DNA of 64,000 nt from Cercophora sp. LCS_1 (taxonomy: Eukaryota; Ascomycota; Sordariomycetes; Sordariales; Lasiosphaeriaceae), in NCBI GenBank assembly GCA_036250225.1, contig JAPZLL010000059.1, positions 1 to 64,000 on the forward strand, in the 5' to 3' direction. Within the stretch, counting starts at the first letter, position 1, and every line of letters begins with the position of its first letter. The notes beneath the pieces are model-generated. The model was not told where the DNA came from. It was given only the letters and a program-made list of their open reading frames with translations, and searched no databases. This document shows positions 54,837 to 64,000 of this stretch, one piece after another. The position numbers were made by a program, and so were the translations under genes.

Positions 54837-56502
54837 ATGCTAACCGACCCATCAACCATCGCTGCGCTCGCAGTCGCGGCGATCAGCTTTGGCGTCATCT
54901 CCTTCGTTCGACGACTGAATGCGCACCGGCGCTGGTACTCGGACCATGACGTGCCGCAGCCGCCGCACGACTGGTTCTGGGGCCACGCCAAGGTGGTTGG
55001 TGAATACGCCAGCCGGATCACGGGCGACTACATGCAGGCGGCATGGTCCCAGATGAAGTACGACTTCAAGCTGCCCGAAGTCTACTACCTCGATATGTGG
55101 CCGTTTGGCCCCGAGTTCATCATGTGCACCGGCCCGGAAGCCTCGGCCATCGCAACAACAACAAACGTCTTCCCCCAGGCCGATGTGGTGACCAACTACT
55201 TTGCCAGCGCGTCGATTGGCGAGACCTTCATCGAGGCCACCAACGGGCCCCTCTGGAAGGAGCTGCATCAGATGCTAGCCCCGGGACTGACGCCTGCCGC
55301 GACCAAGACCTACAACGACTACATTCTTGACGCAGCAAAGGAGCTGCACAGCCGGATCCAGGGGCTTGCCACCTCGGGTGAAGTCACCGACATCCCAGCA
55401 CACCTGGGACGGTACCCATTCTCCATCATCTGGCGTGTATTTTTCGGCGAGGAGTTCAAGCGACCTGACCTGCACGACAAGACCAGGCGTCTGGCGGACA
55501 TCAGTCCGGGGGTGCCCCAGCTGAATCCCGTCAAGAAGTACCTCTGGAAGCGGGAGAGGGCTAGCATCACCCGCGTCCTAGAGGCCGAGATCGAGAAATC
55601 CGCGAGGGCCCGCTTCGAGCAGTTGAAAGCGGCAAAGACGCTGCCGACGAGAACAACAGCTACCTGCCTTCTCGACCGGATGCTTCTCGGCCAAGTGCAA
55701 GCGGGGCTTCCGCTAGACGACAGGCTTATGAAGCTCATCTCTGACAAGTAAGTGCCCGTCGTCCGTTCGTGACCAGATGTGGCAGCTAACATCGTAAACT
55801 AGCGGAAAAGGCATGCTCGCCGCCGGCTTCGGCACGACAAGCGACACATTCAGCTACGTCACGATGCTCCTCTCCGTCTTTCCTGAGGCCCTGCAAAAGC
55901 TCCGCGACGAACACAACCGCGTTTTCCCCTCTGATTTTGACGACACCCTCCAAGCCCTCCGGTCAGACCCATCCCTGACAAAACGACTCGCTTACACCAC
56001 GGCCGTCATCCAGGAAACCCTCCGGCTCTTTCCCATCGGCATGGTTGTCCGTGTCCCACCGCCAGACATGAAGTCATTCGAGATTAACGGGAAAACTTAC
56101 CCCGTCAAGCCCAACCACAACTTTGGCATCATGGCCTATTCATCGCACTATGATCCCGAGATCTTCCCTTCCCCCAGCTCCTTTCGACCCGAACGTTTCC
56201 TCGGCGCAGACACAGAGGACGGTCTTTCGTTTCCTAGAAATGCGTATCGTCCCTTCGAACGCGGACTGCGCGCATGCATGGGGCAGAATCTCGCCATGGA
56301 AGAGATGCGGATTGCGCTGGTGACGCTCGCAAGGTATTTCGATTTTGAGTTGGTTGATCACAACCCTGTCAAGACGCCGAGGCTAGCGCACACGGATTTG
56401 GACACCAAATTGGGAGACCATGCCTTTCAAAAGAGTCGATTCTCGGCCGGGCCGAACGGAGAGGCTAGGATGAAGGTCAAGTTTGCCAAAGGCACACAAT
56501 GA
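54837..56502 (+). CDS. Cytochrome P450 monooxygenase
   Basis: Predicted 536 residues; exons 54837-55747 and 55803-56502, intron 55 bases (GTAAGT donor, GCTAAC branch). An N-terminal membrane anchor (IAALAVAAISFGVISFV) places it on the ER. The I-helix is LAAGFGTTSDTFSYV, the K-helix ExxR is QETLRLF, the PERF block is FRPERFLG, and the heme loop is PFERGLRACMGQNLAMEEM with Cys462. Length and motif order are normal. The intron lies just before the I-helix. The family number and substrate cannot be told. Nearby genes do not form an obvious secondary-metabolite cluster, so it may act alone on a fatty acid or xenobiotic. Confidence 0.92.
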
Positions 56503-57981
56503 TGCAGCTGAGACGAAGAATTTGGAAATATGTGTTTTGTATAGTGAACCCAAAATGATGCGACTTTTTGCTATTTTGAAGCCCGGTTACTGCCTTTAAC
56601 CTCCAGGATCAGAATTCTTCTGATTTGATGACGGGATTTTTTTAGGCCTTTGTGTGTCTTGGCCCAATGAGCATTAGTACCCCTAATGCCCTCAGGCTGC
56701 ATCGTTCATGTACGACTTGCAGGTCACCAGAATTTGCTCATATGTTATTGGATTGGTTACGAGAGCGAGAACTGGTATCAAAAGGCGTGGTAGAGGCAAT
56801 ACCAACTCATTCCTCCCCTTTGAGAGCTGCCGCTTTGCCCGCCATTGATCTTTTTGGATAGCATATCTCCAGAGAGAAGCAAGTGCAGGAAAGAAAGAAC
56901 CAATTCACCTAGGCGAACTTTCTGTTCCAATCGATAAAAAGCACAATACATCTTTTAAATGTTCACGCCAAGACGGTGGAAGAGTTTCAAACCTTCTCTC
57001 AGTGTCCGCCGTATGTCATTCTCATTCAAATAACGCTACCGATTCTCGACCTGGAAAGTCAAGGCCCCGACGACGCTGATTCTAGCATCGACACAAACTG
57101 TGGGATCAAAACCCTTCTGCCACCACCGAGCGACCTGGTGGCAATTTTATCTTGCACGTCTGGATTGTCGCGTGATTCTCTCATCGGGCTGCCACTTGTG
57201 GAAGTCTTTGAAGCCGGTAAGAGGGGCATTCACCCCAGATACGGTTGAACGGGAAGCCTCCTCACCATTCACTCTTCAAAGGCTATGGATTTGGAGAACC
57301 TGCAGAATATATTCCTCATACCCACAAACCATTTGATGGGTTTCGAATCGAAGTTTTGAGGAAATCGGGGCAATGGCCCTTGGTCCAAGTCCGGTATCCC
57401 AACGACGATAAAGGCCTTGTTCTGAAGAAGCTGGCGACAACCCCCACTACGTTACACTAGGATATAAATGCCCCAGGCGACTTATACGCGAGAATGTCAC
57501 AGTATAGGCGCCGCAACATTCTCTTTGAAACCAAATTCTTCTGTGGCTTACTCCTCTCGGTCGACGTTACAACTTGGGGCAAATGCTGGATGACGTCGGT
57601 GACTGCGGAAGATATTGCCACCGAAAAGTGGGTTGTCGCGCCTTTGAAGGATTCTTGGTGTCATTTTGGAGGGTGGACTATAAAGACGGAGGCAAAAAGG
57701 CGTCCATTTGGCTTCATAGTTGAGTTGTCAGTCCAGCAAGGTCGATCCTGACGGCTCGAATCAAGTCCGACATGCTTTCCCCCCAAAGCCTAGTCAAGCC
57801 CAGTGCGCGCGACTGAGATGACGCGTCAAGTGTCAGGAGTGTGAGAGTTCAAAGCGTTCAATAACTAGGCGTGGCATCGTCCTTGCACCTCGGTACATTG
57901 ACACTGAGCTTCCCCCGGTGCACTTCCAACCAGTGCATGGGTGTGCCAGGCGCGTTCCCCGATTAGCCAGCTGCAGCACGA

Positions 57982-57982
<1 letters not shown>
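56503..57982. other. No recognised gene
   Basis: About 1.5 kb between the P450 and the homopolymer run. Small open frames lack domains or introns. Confidence 0.4.
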
Positions 57983-58050
<68 letters not shown>

Positions 58051-58101
58051 CGGGGGGGGGGGGTNNNNNNNNCCCCCACTCCCCCCCCCCCCCCCGCCCC
58101 G

Positions 58102-58124
<23 letters not shown>
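57983..58124. repeat. G-run, 8-base gap and C-run (assembly artefact or hairpin)
   Basis: About 80 G (57983-58063, one C at 58051), T, eight N at 58065-58072, then about 50 C with few interruptions (58073-58124). A perfect G/C mirror around a gap is more typical of a sequencing artefact than of natural DNA. Confidence 0.85.
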
Positions 58125-58132
<8 letters not shown>

Positions 58133-58243
58133 GATAAAAAAAGAAAGAAAAAAACGGACAAAGTCAAATGTCTTGACTAGACGAAAATTGCTGCTCCAAT
58201 TCTTGACTACAATGAATCATGCATACCGCCGACCACCCACCAT

Positions 58244-58523
58244 TCATGCAAACACCAACGGAGCAACCAACAACGACCCCAACATCCAGCCTTGAACACC
58301 CAGCTCTCCGGCCCCAGAAGTTGACGTCCCACTCGCAGCACCAGCAGTCGAGCTCCTAGTCGGGCTTGTCGTCGCCGTCGACGAGGCCTTGGCTTCCGTG
58401 CAGGGGACAAATCCGTTAGTCGTCGGCGCATCCGTATGCGTCATGGCGCCAACGTACGCGCATCCTCCACTCGTTTTGAACACAATCCGATCAGGACCAG
58501 GGGAACCTATTTATCATCATCAG

Positions 58524-58592
<69 letters not shown>

Positions 58593-58915
58593 TCCCACCC
58601 TCACCAGCTTCAAAAAAGTAAAAAAAACCTACGGCCAGTATAGTTCCCACTCGTAACAATGGGAAACTCCTGATACGGCCCCGACGCCGCGAAAACCAAC
58701 GCCTCGCGGTTGTTGAACTGATGCGGGTAGTTATTATTCCCAATCTGCTGGCCAGCCTGATGCAAGCGACATCCCTCGGCCGTGGCTTCATCGACCTGCT
58801 TCTTGGTGTACTTGTTGCTGCCGCAGGTGACGCTGCTGATGCCGGCGGTGCCCTGGGCCGAAGCGACAGCCACGAGGGCGCACAGCGCCGCTGTGATGGT
58901 GCTGAAGCTGACCAT
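58244..58915 (-). CDS. Secreted T1/N1-family ribonuclease with GPI-like tail
   Basis: Predicted 181 residues; exons 58633-58915 and 58244-58506, joined in phase 1 (donor GTAGGT, acceptor AATAG). The signal peptide is MVSFSTITAALCALVAVASA. The guanyl-specific RNase fold shows NNYPHQFNNREAL (catalytic His), YQEFPI (Glu base), GPDRIVF (Arg) and AMTHTDA (second His), with cysteines at TCGS, EGCR, GGCAY and VPC. A Ser/Thr-rich linker and a hydrophobic end (LGSLLVAPLVFA) suggest surface anchoring, unusual for T1-type enzymes. It degrades RNA outside the cell. The 126-base intron is mostly a GAT-type trinucleotide repeat. Confidence 0.85.
58513..58591 (+). repeat. ATC/GAT trinucleotide microsatellite inside the RNase intron
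   Basis: About 26 copies of ATC with one CAG interruption near 58521. It lies within the intron of the ribonuclease gene, next to its acceptor site. Length variation could affect splicing. Confidence 0.9.
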
Positions 58916-59376
58916 TCTGTTCCTCGCCGCCGACTATAGCGCTAGTGTGTCGATTGATGTTTTGTTGAGGGATGAAGTGAAGTCAAAACCAAGACGCGCA
59001 AACGCGAAATGAACACACCAAAAATGTCGCCAAGGTTACGCTAGCCCCTTCAGCCGCAAACGCCAAAAAGCTGAAAGTCCCCAATGCTTCCAGTCCGATT
59101 GGACGGACGAGACACAAAATGTGGAATTTTAATGTCTCGCAAAAAGTGAATTCTGAGCATCAGCGAGACTCTCGGAAAACCCTAACCCAGACCCCTCTCC
59201 GCGCCCCCGAGGCCTCCCCCCTCCCTTGTTTGCTGCTGCATTTGCGCTTCTTGGCGCAGGCGATTTGGGCACGACGTCATCCTTGCACCCCATTGTTGAC
59301 GACAACCCCCCCCCCTGACAACAAACAATAAGCGACAGCGACAACGTCAACCCCTGAAGGGAAAATAGCAGACACG

Positions 59377-60209
59377 ATGGATCGCGAAGCGCTCACGCAG
59401 CGTCTTGTCGAAATCACTGAGCTCGAAAACCCCGATGAGGCCATTTCGGCAGCAGTTCAAAAACTCTCGGACGAAGCGACTTCGACAACGTCAACGATTG
59501 GCGATTTTGTGTGGGATGCATACGACGCCATCTTCCATGCTGTCGAACAGGTGTCAGCGGACAAGCAGTCGACGCTTGTCGAGTTCGTGACGCAGTTGAG
59601 CAAGGTTGAGCTGCGCGATGCACGGGGCCAGCCGCTGATGTACGAGGGCGGCAAGGTGTGGACTGATATGCCTGCGTTTGGGTGGTATGCGCGCGATCTT
59701 TGGAACTTTGGTACGTGCATCATCGGTGGTGTTGATGCCTGGCTGACGATGTGGCAGATCCATTGAGTGAATCTTTCACGATCAACAAGCGGCTAGAGTT
59801 GGAGAGCTCATCTACTTTCCTCGCCTTGTTGACGGCCAAGTCTGATATCAAGAACCCAAAGGATCCGTTCAACTTTTCGCTGTTTGGGCTTTGGTCTTTG
59901 AGGACTGCGTTCGAGGAGAATCCCGGTAGGGATGTCGATATCACGGCCGCCGTCAGACTTGCAGCGCCTTGGGTGTCTGCCGCGGGCCATGTGCTCTGGA
60001 AGTTGAGTCAGGATGGATCAGACATTGCAGGGGGGTCCGGAATCCCTGGTCCAAAGTATGCTGAGAGGGAGTGGAAGGGGTTCACCACGGACAGGTGGCA
60101 AGTATGGAAGGATGGGTTTGTGGCCGCCCAGGACTGGATGGCACATCCTGAGGCGAAGGAGATCGCCAAGGCGGCGGCAGGTGTCATGGAGAAGGCATCT
60201 ACGTCATAA
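59377..60209 (+). CDS. DUF3632 family protein
   Basis: Predicted 261 residues; exons 59377-59710 and 59758-60209, intron 47 bases (donor GTACGT, branch GCTGAC). The pattern ENPDEAISAAVQKL, then VELRDARGQPLMYEGGKVW followed by TDMPAFGWYARDLWNF, and later AAPWVSAAGHVLWKL is the DUF3632 family of filamentous fungi. All helical, no signal peptide, probably cytosolic. The function of the family is unknown. The splice joins WNFG to DPLSESF with the frame kept. Confidence 0.82.
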
Positions 60210-61054
60210 CGGTGGATAGGATGGGCACTTGCTGTGAGGAACACCGTAGACTGTAAGCATGATGCAAGGCTCGAGAAGAAATACCGAGTGAGTTGAGTTG
60301 ACAAAACGCAACTGTATCGCGCCATCGCAGAGCCGGCCCCAGGAGAGCGCCGAAAACAAGCTACCTAATAAACCTTTTTCTTCGTCACGTACCGGTCATA
60401 TTTGAAAACACTTCGAAGTCACGACCGCCCATACCAGCGAGCTCTATTTTTCGCACACCCCTTTTTTGTTTTGACACACCGCGCCCACAAGTAACCCTGG
60501 CCTTTGGCGGCGCCACTAAAGCCAATTATTACCGCGTCTCGGCCTCTACCCCTTCTAAAATGCATTAATAATGAATAAATTGGGGTACTTGGAATTTTAA
60601 ATACGTATTTGATTTAAAACACAACACGTCCACCATTTCAAAGTGCGGTGGAAGCGGCGTTCCAAAGGCACACAGAGATATTGGCGGGCCAGGATTGTAT
60701 GTGGGCGCGGTGTGTCATAACAAAAATGGGGTGCGCAAAAAGCAGAGCTCTTTTGTTAGGCTTGCGAAGCAACTACAACACATACACACACACTGACACA
60801 CAGCACTGACACTCACGAGAAAGCATTTTGCAGTGTAGCGAGGAAATGGCGCCCACCAAGCATCGTTGATGGAATTTTGCAATCGGCAATGGGACCAACC
60901 GTGTGGCCGATAAGCTGCATGAGCATGGCGAGGTGGTGGGCCCGGTTTGATGGCATTCCGACCTAGATAGATCAGGCGGGAATTGGGCACGGTGGAGATG
61001 GTCAATGTTGACACGTTTGATTCTAAGAACAGTGATAGGTAGGTACTTGCGGAT
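60210..61054. other. Convergent intergenic region
   Basis: 3' ends of the DUF3632 gene and the DAO gene. AT-rich near 60540-60630. No gene recognised. Confidence 0.4.
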
Positions 61055-62637
61055 TTAGTACAGTTCCTTCAATTTTCGCACATCTGCTTCCTCAGCCCGT
61101 TTTTCTGTTATGCCGTATTCCTCAGGGAACCACTCCTTGACAGTCGTCCCTTCCCCGAGCATCATCGCCGCCAACGCCCTTCCGCACCCCCATGCATGGG
61201 TCATGCCCTCGCCAGAATATCCGGCACACAGCCATTCCCCTTCTAGAACGGGGCCAGTAACATCTTCTGAGACTCCAGACACATCCCGGCCTGTGAGAGA
61301 TGCCGGTATACGGCCAACCCAAGGCATGAGATCAGCCGACCAACCCATGATTCCGGTCCAGGACGATACAAGCTTGGTTTCTCGACGTGGATCGTACATT
61401 GTTGGAAGTAGGCCTCGAAGATATGCAGCGATGAAAAGCCCTCGGTCCGCGTCCGAAGGCACCCCAAACTCATCGAACCCGTCATCGCCACTCTGAGACA
61501 AAGCCCCTCCCAGAAGAATAGCACCTGGCCGTTCGCGCGTCTCAGGTCTGTGAATGAAGTAGTCAAAACCCTTCATCCATAAAAAAGCAGTGCTTCGAAG
61601 CGAGTCCTTGGGCGAGAGCTCGAAATGTTGCTCGGTCATCTGTTCCCGAACAGGAAAGATCTTGCCCCTAAGGCCAGGAACAAGATGTCCAGTATGGGAA
61701 TTGGTGCAGTGGGCCACAGCCGTTGCTTCGATTGTCCCCCTTGGCGTCAGAACCTGCAAGCATCCTTCAGTCGGCTCACTCTTATCCAAGACGTTGATCT
61801 GAATGGCCGGGGTCAAGGTCTCAATGTGCAAAGTCGTAGGGTATCGTTCAAGGAGCTTCTGCCAGAGGCCGGTGATCAACTTGTACGTCGAATGCGTGGC
61901 CGCGGGGTAGGTTACGGCGCCCAAGGCCTTTGGGACTTCGAATTCCTTAAACATTGGTGAGCGGGAACAGACACTGAGACAAGTTTCAAGTTGTCTTACA
62001 TCACGGGCAGCCGCAGCTTCCCAGACCTTTGGCCGAGCAATATCAACTGGCGCAATTCTGTCAAACTCGCGGAGTTCTTCTTTAGTGACGTTCCACTTCT
62101 CTTCCTCGCAGACAACGTCAACTGCTTCGACTTCTCTGAGTTCAAAGTCGTTGAGACCTTCATCTTGTGCTACCTTCAGCAACTCAGAGATCTGTGAAGC
62201 CCGAAATCGTAACATTTTGGTCGCCGTTTCTGCTCCATAGCGGCCAACAAGATCGCTGAAGTACAGCGATGGGGTATCACGCAAATGCCCGCCGTTCCTG
62301 CCGGTAGCTCCAGAGCAGAGAGTTCGTGCTTCGAGGACCGCGATTGTGGGCTTTTTTGCCCCTTCGTGTATGGCCAGGAGGTTCCGGACCAAAGAGCATG
62401 CTGTAATTCCACTCCCAATCACCACGACATCGACCTTTCCAGGTAGTTCCGCGCTATGATGAGCAGCCAAAGGATGAGGTGGATCTTGCCATACCGCACG
62501 CGTGGGGTTGTCAACAGGCACTCCGGGATCCTGCTGGATTCTGTTCAGCACTTGGCCTGTGTGTTAGCATTGATGTAAACAATCAGGACCAAAGTTTGAC
62601 TGCGTGACATACGAGCTTCAGAATAGTGGAACGGCAT
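61055..62637 (-). CDS. FAD-dependent oxidoreductase (DAO family)
   Basis: Predicted 490 residues; exons 62613-62637, 62000-62556 and 61055-61945. The tiny first exon (25 bases, ATG 62637) joins in phase 1 through an intron with a GCTAACAC branch. The FAD-binding Rossmann motif is VDVVVIGSGITACSLVRNL, with ATGRNGGHLRD after it, FPVREQMTEQH in the substrate part and a C-terminal GYSGEGMTHAWGCGRALAAM. This is the DAO/glycine-oxidase-like group, related to gamma-glutamylputrescine oxidases; it likely oxidises an amine or amino acid and makes hydrogen peroxide. The second intron (61946-61999) is 54 bases, has no stop and could be retained, adding 18 residues. Confidence 0.85.
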
Positions 62638-63402
62638 CGCGTCGAGAATGGTTTCAGTTTAACCAGCCGAGTAACCGACTTTACTGGTAAGTGAGGCAAA
62701 CCCTCAAACCTCTCGGGGCTTCAACGTTGTGGAGGAGGGACAGATTTGGCCGCAGACGAAGAACCAGAAGAAAAGAGCGATCACGTCACGTTATTGGTCA
62801 GTTTTCTTTGCGATGTGCGGGGTAATCATCTCCTCGGCCAGGGCACAGGTCCCTCATTCCCTCTGGTTCAGATCTCGATCTTTCGTGTAGCGAGAGGTTT
62901 CTTACATCGCGGAAGTCGCCGAGCTGCGGCTGTGGGCCGAGAATCTCAAATCTAACACTACGATTGCCTCTCGGCATTTGCCTTTCGTGGCCGAGTGCTC
63001 GTCTCCCATTGATCGACTTGCGAAAGGTACCCCCTTTGCCCCTCATCCCTGAAGCATGCCTCAGCCGCAAGCTTTCTCCGACACATCATGCGACTATCAG
63101 GCTTTCCAGCTGGAAGTGATTAGACCTTGCAGGATCACACCACGGCTAATACCACTACCTCCCCACGCACAGAATGTCACCCAAATGGTCACCTTAGCTG
63201 TCACGATGTGGCACAGCTCTGTGTACCGAGTGGATGTAGGTGAACATGCGACCCTATTATCTGCTTCTGCGCCCGGATATCCATACCACTTGAACCAAAA
63301 CACTGTGAAGATCGATATGGTCATCTTGGCCTTCGAGACAAAGTAAAACCGCTCACGCAGATTACTCAACTCCACAGTGCATCACCGTAATCATCAGCAA
63401 CG
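62638..63402. other. Divergent intergenic region
   Basis: Between the DAO gene (minus) and the STAND gene (plus). No coding pattern. It holds both promoters. Confidence 0.4.
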
Positions 63403-64000
63403 ATGTCGGATATGCGAAAAGATGTCTCACAGGCGCTACCTGCGCATGTCACTGCTAGAGACAAAAACGAGGTCTCCAGGTAAGTCACACCCCCAGGTAG
63501 GCAGGTACTCATGTGGATTTCATTTCCATCAGAGAATAATGTTCTTGCTCACAGTGAAACCAGACCAGATGTCAACTTCCCAGAAGGTAAGGGACTTTTT
63601 GATACTCCAGGTACGTGGTGATAAATGCTAACTCAGAACTGTGAAGCTGTACTGTCTGCCGATATTTCGGAATCTGGGAAACTGACCCTCTTGGGCTTTG
63701 TCTCTCCAGACCAGCCCGTTGCGGAGACGATTAAGGGCTTTCCAGCCTCCGCAATGGCTCCCAAAGTACATCCAGCCCCCGACTCCGGAGCAGAATTACC
63801 TTACTTCGACCCGAAGATCAACAAGCGGGGGGTTACTCACTTCGTTGGGCGAGATGACGCCATCCGGGAGTTGCATGAACGGATTGAAAGTATCAATGAG
63901 CCGACGAGGGTCGTTGTCCTTCAGGGACTCGGCGGCCAAGGGAAAACCGCCATTGCTGTTCAGTACGCTCATCAATATGGAAGATCAGGCTACAGGCTCG
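63403..64000 (+). CDS. Second STAND/NB-ARC NTPase, 5' part only (cut by right edge)
   Basis: Exons 63403-63479, 63555-63586 and 63647 onward, joined in phases 2 and 1. Splicing gives MSDMRKDVSQALPAHV, a short linker, GKLTLLGFVSPDQPV, PKINKRGVTHFVGRDDAIRE and then the P-loop VVVLQGLGGQGKTAIAVQYA, an NB-ARC/NACHT nucleotide-binding start with the upstream VGRDDAIRELHERI block. The N-terminal region of about 110 residues has no PP, HeLo-like or other known effector motif. The C-terminal repeats lie beyond the window. It is unrelated to the left-edge receptor except in the ATPase fold. Confidence 0.75.

Noticed and set aside
54837..56502. A secondary-metabolite cluster around the P450
   Set aside because: No synthase, ter-cyclase or transferase gene lies nearby in the window, so I do not propose one.
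58389..58643. Poly-His protein on the plus strand at the microsatellite
   Set aside because: It is the translation of the trinucleotide repeat that lies inside the ribonuclease intron.
1..64000. CRISPR arrays or bacterial operons
   Set aside because: Introns and fungal gene families prove a eukaryotic genome. The only regular repeats are the coding TPR units and the microsatellite.

Overview
The window is nuclear DNA of a filamentous ascomycete (Pezizomycotina, probably Sordariomycetes; the class is a guess). The evidence is many short GT-AG introns of about 50-90 bases with CTAAC/CTGAC-like branch sites, families found mainly in such fungi (HET, DUF6594, DUF3632, DUF3435, HeLo-like and PP-motif proteins, AA7 oxidases), and nonsense codons in decayed genes that look like the product of C-to-T mutation, as RIP would leave.

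Left part, 1-5.6 kb. A divergent pair of programmed-cell-death genes shares a 224-base promoter. One is a STAND/NLR receptor (N-terminal RHIM-like PP motif, NB-ARC, near-identical 42-residue TPR repeats, cut by the left edge). The other is a HELLP-like executor (HeLo-like domain, C-terminal PP motif). Next to them are a small gene with two in-frame stops, a frameshifted gene of a large fungal unknown family, and a transposase scrap.

6.3-19.2 kb. A secreted M43 metalloprotease, a membrane protein, an aminotransferase scrap, an S33 tripeptidyl-peptidase-like hydrolase, two decayed genes (DUF3883-like and DUF6594), and a protein with a coiled coil, a retropepsin-like domain and a CEIM C-terminus.

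19.2-23.8 kb shows no recognisable gene.

23.8-42 kb. A broken vWA/papain-like/zinc-ribbon gene, a rhamnogalacturonase-like GH28 enzyme, a bZIP factor, a secreted beta-propeller (lactonase-like) protein, a Cu-only superoxide dismutase, a HET protein, a membrane protein, a small protein with a HeLo-like type of N-terminus, and a GH51 arabinofuranosidase.

42-56.5 kb. A mitochondrial Mtf1-like factor, a decayed DUF3435 tyrosine recombinase (the Starship captain family), an AA7 bicovalent flavin oxidase, a second HET protein, a secreted vWA protein, two relics, a GPI-type surface protein and a P450.

56.5-64 kb. A G/C homopolymer run with an assembly gap, a secreted T1-type ribonuclease, a DUF3632 protein, a DAO-type flavin oxidase and the start of a second STAND NTPase, cut by the right edge.

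The genes do not form one pathway. The region looks like an accessory island that mixes self/non-self recognition and cell-death genes (two STAND proteins, HELLP, two HET proteins) with secreted hydrolases and oxidases and mutated mobile-element remains. Many start codons and some introns are my own predictions from sequence signals and conserved-domain continuity; no transcript data were available.
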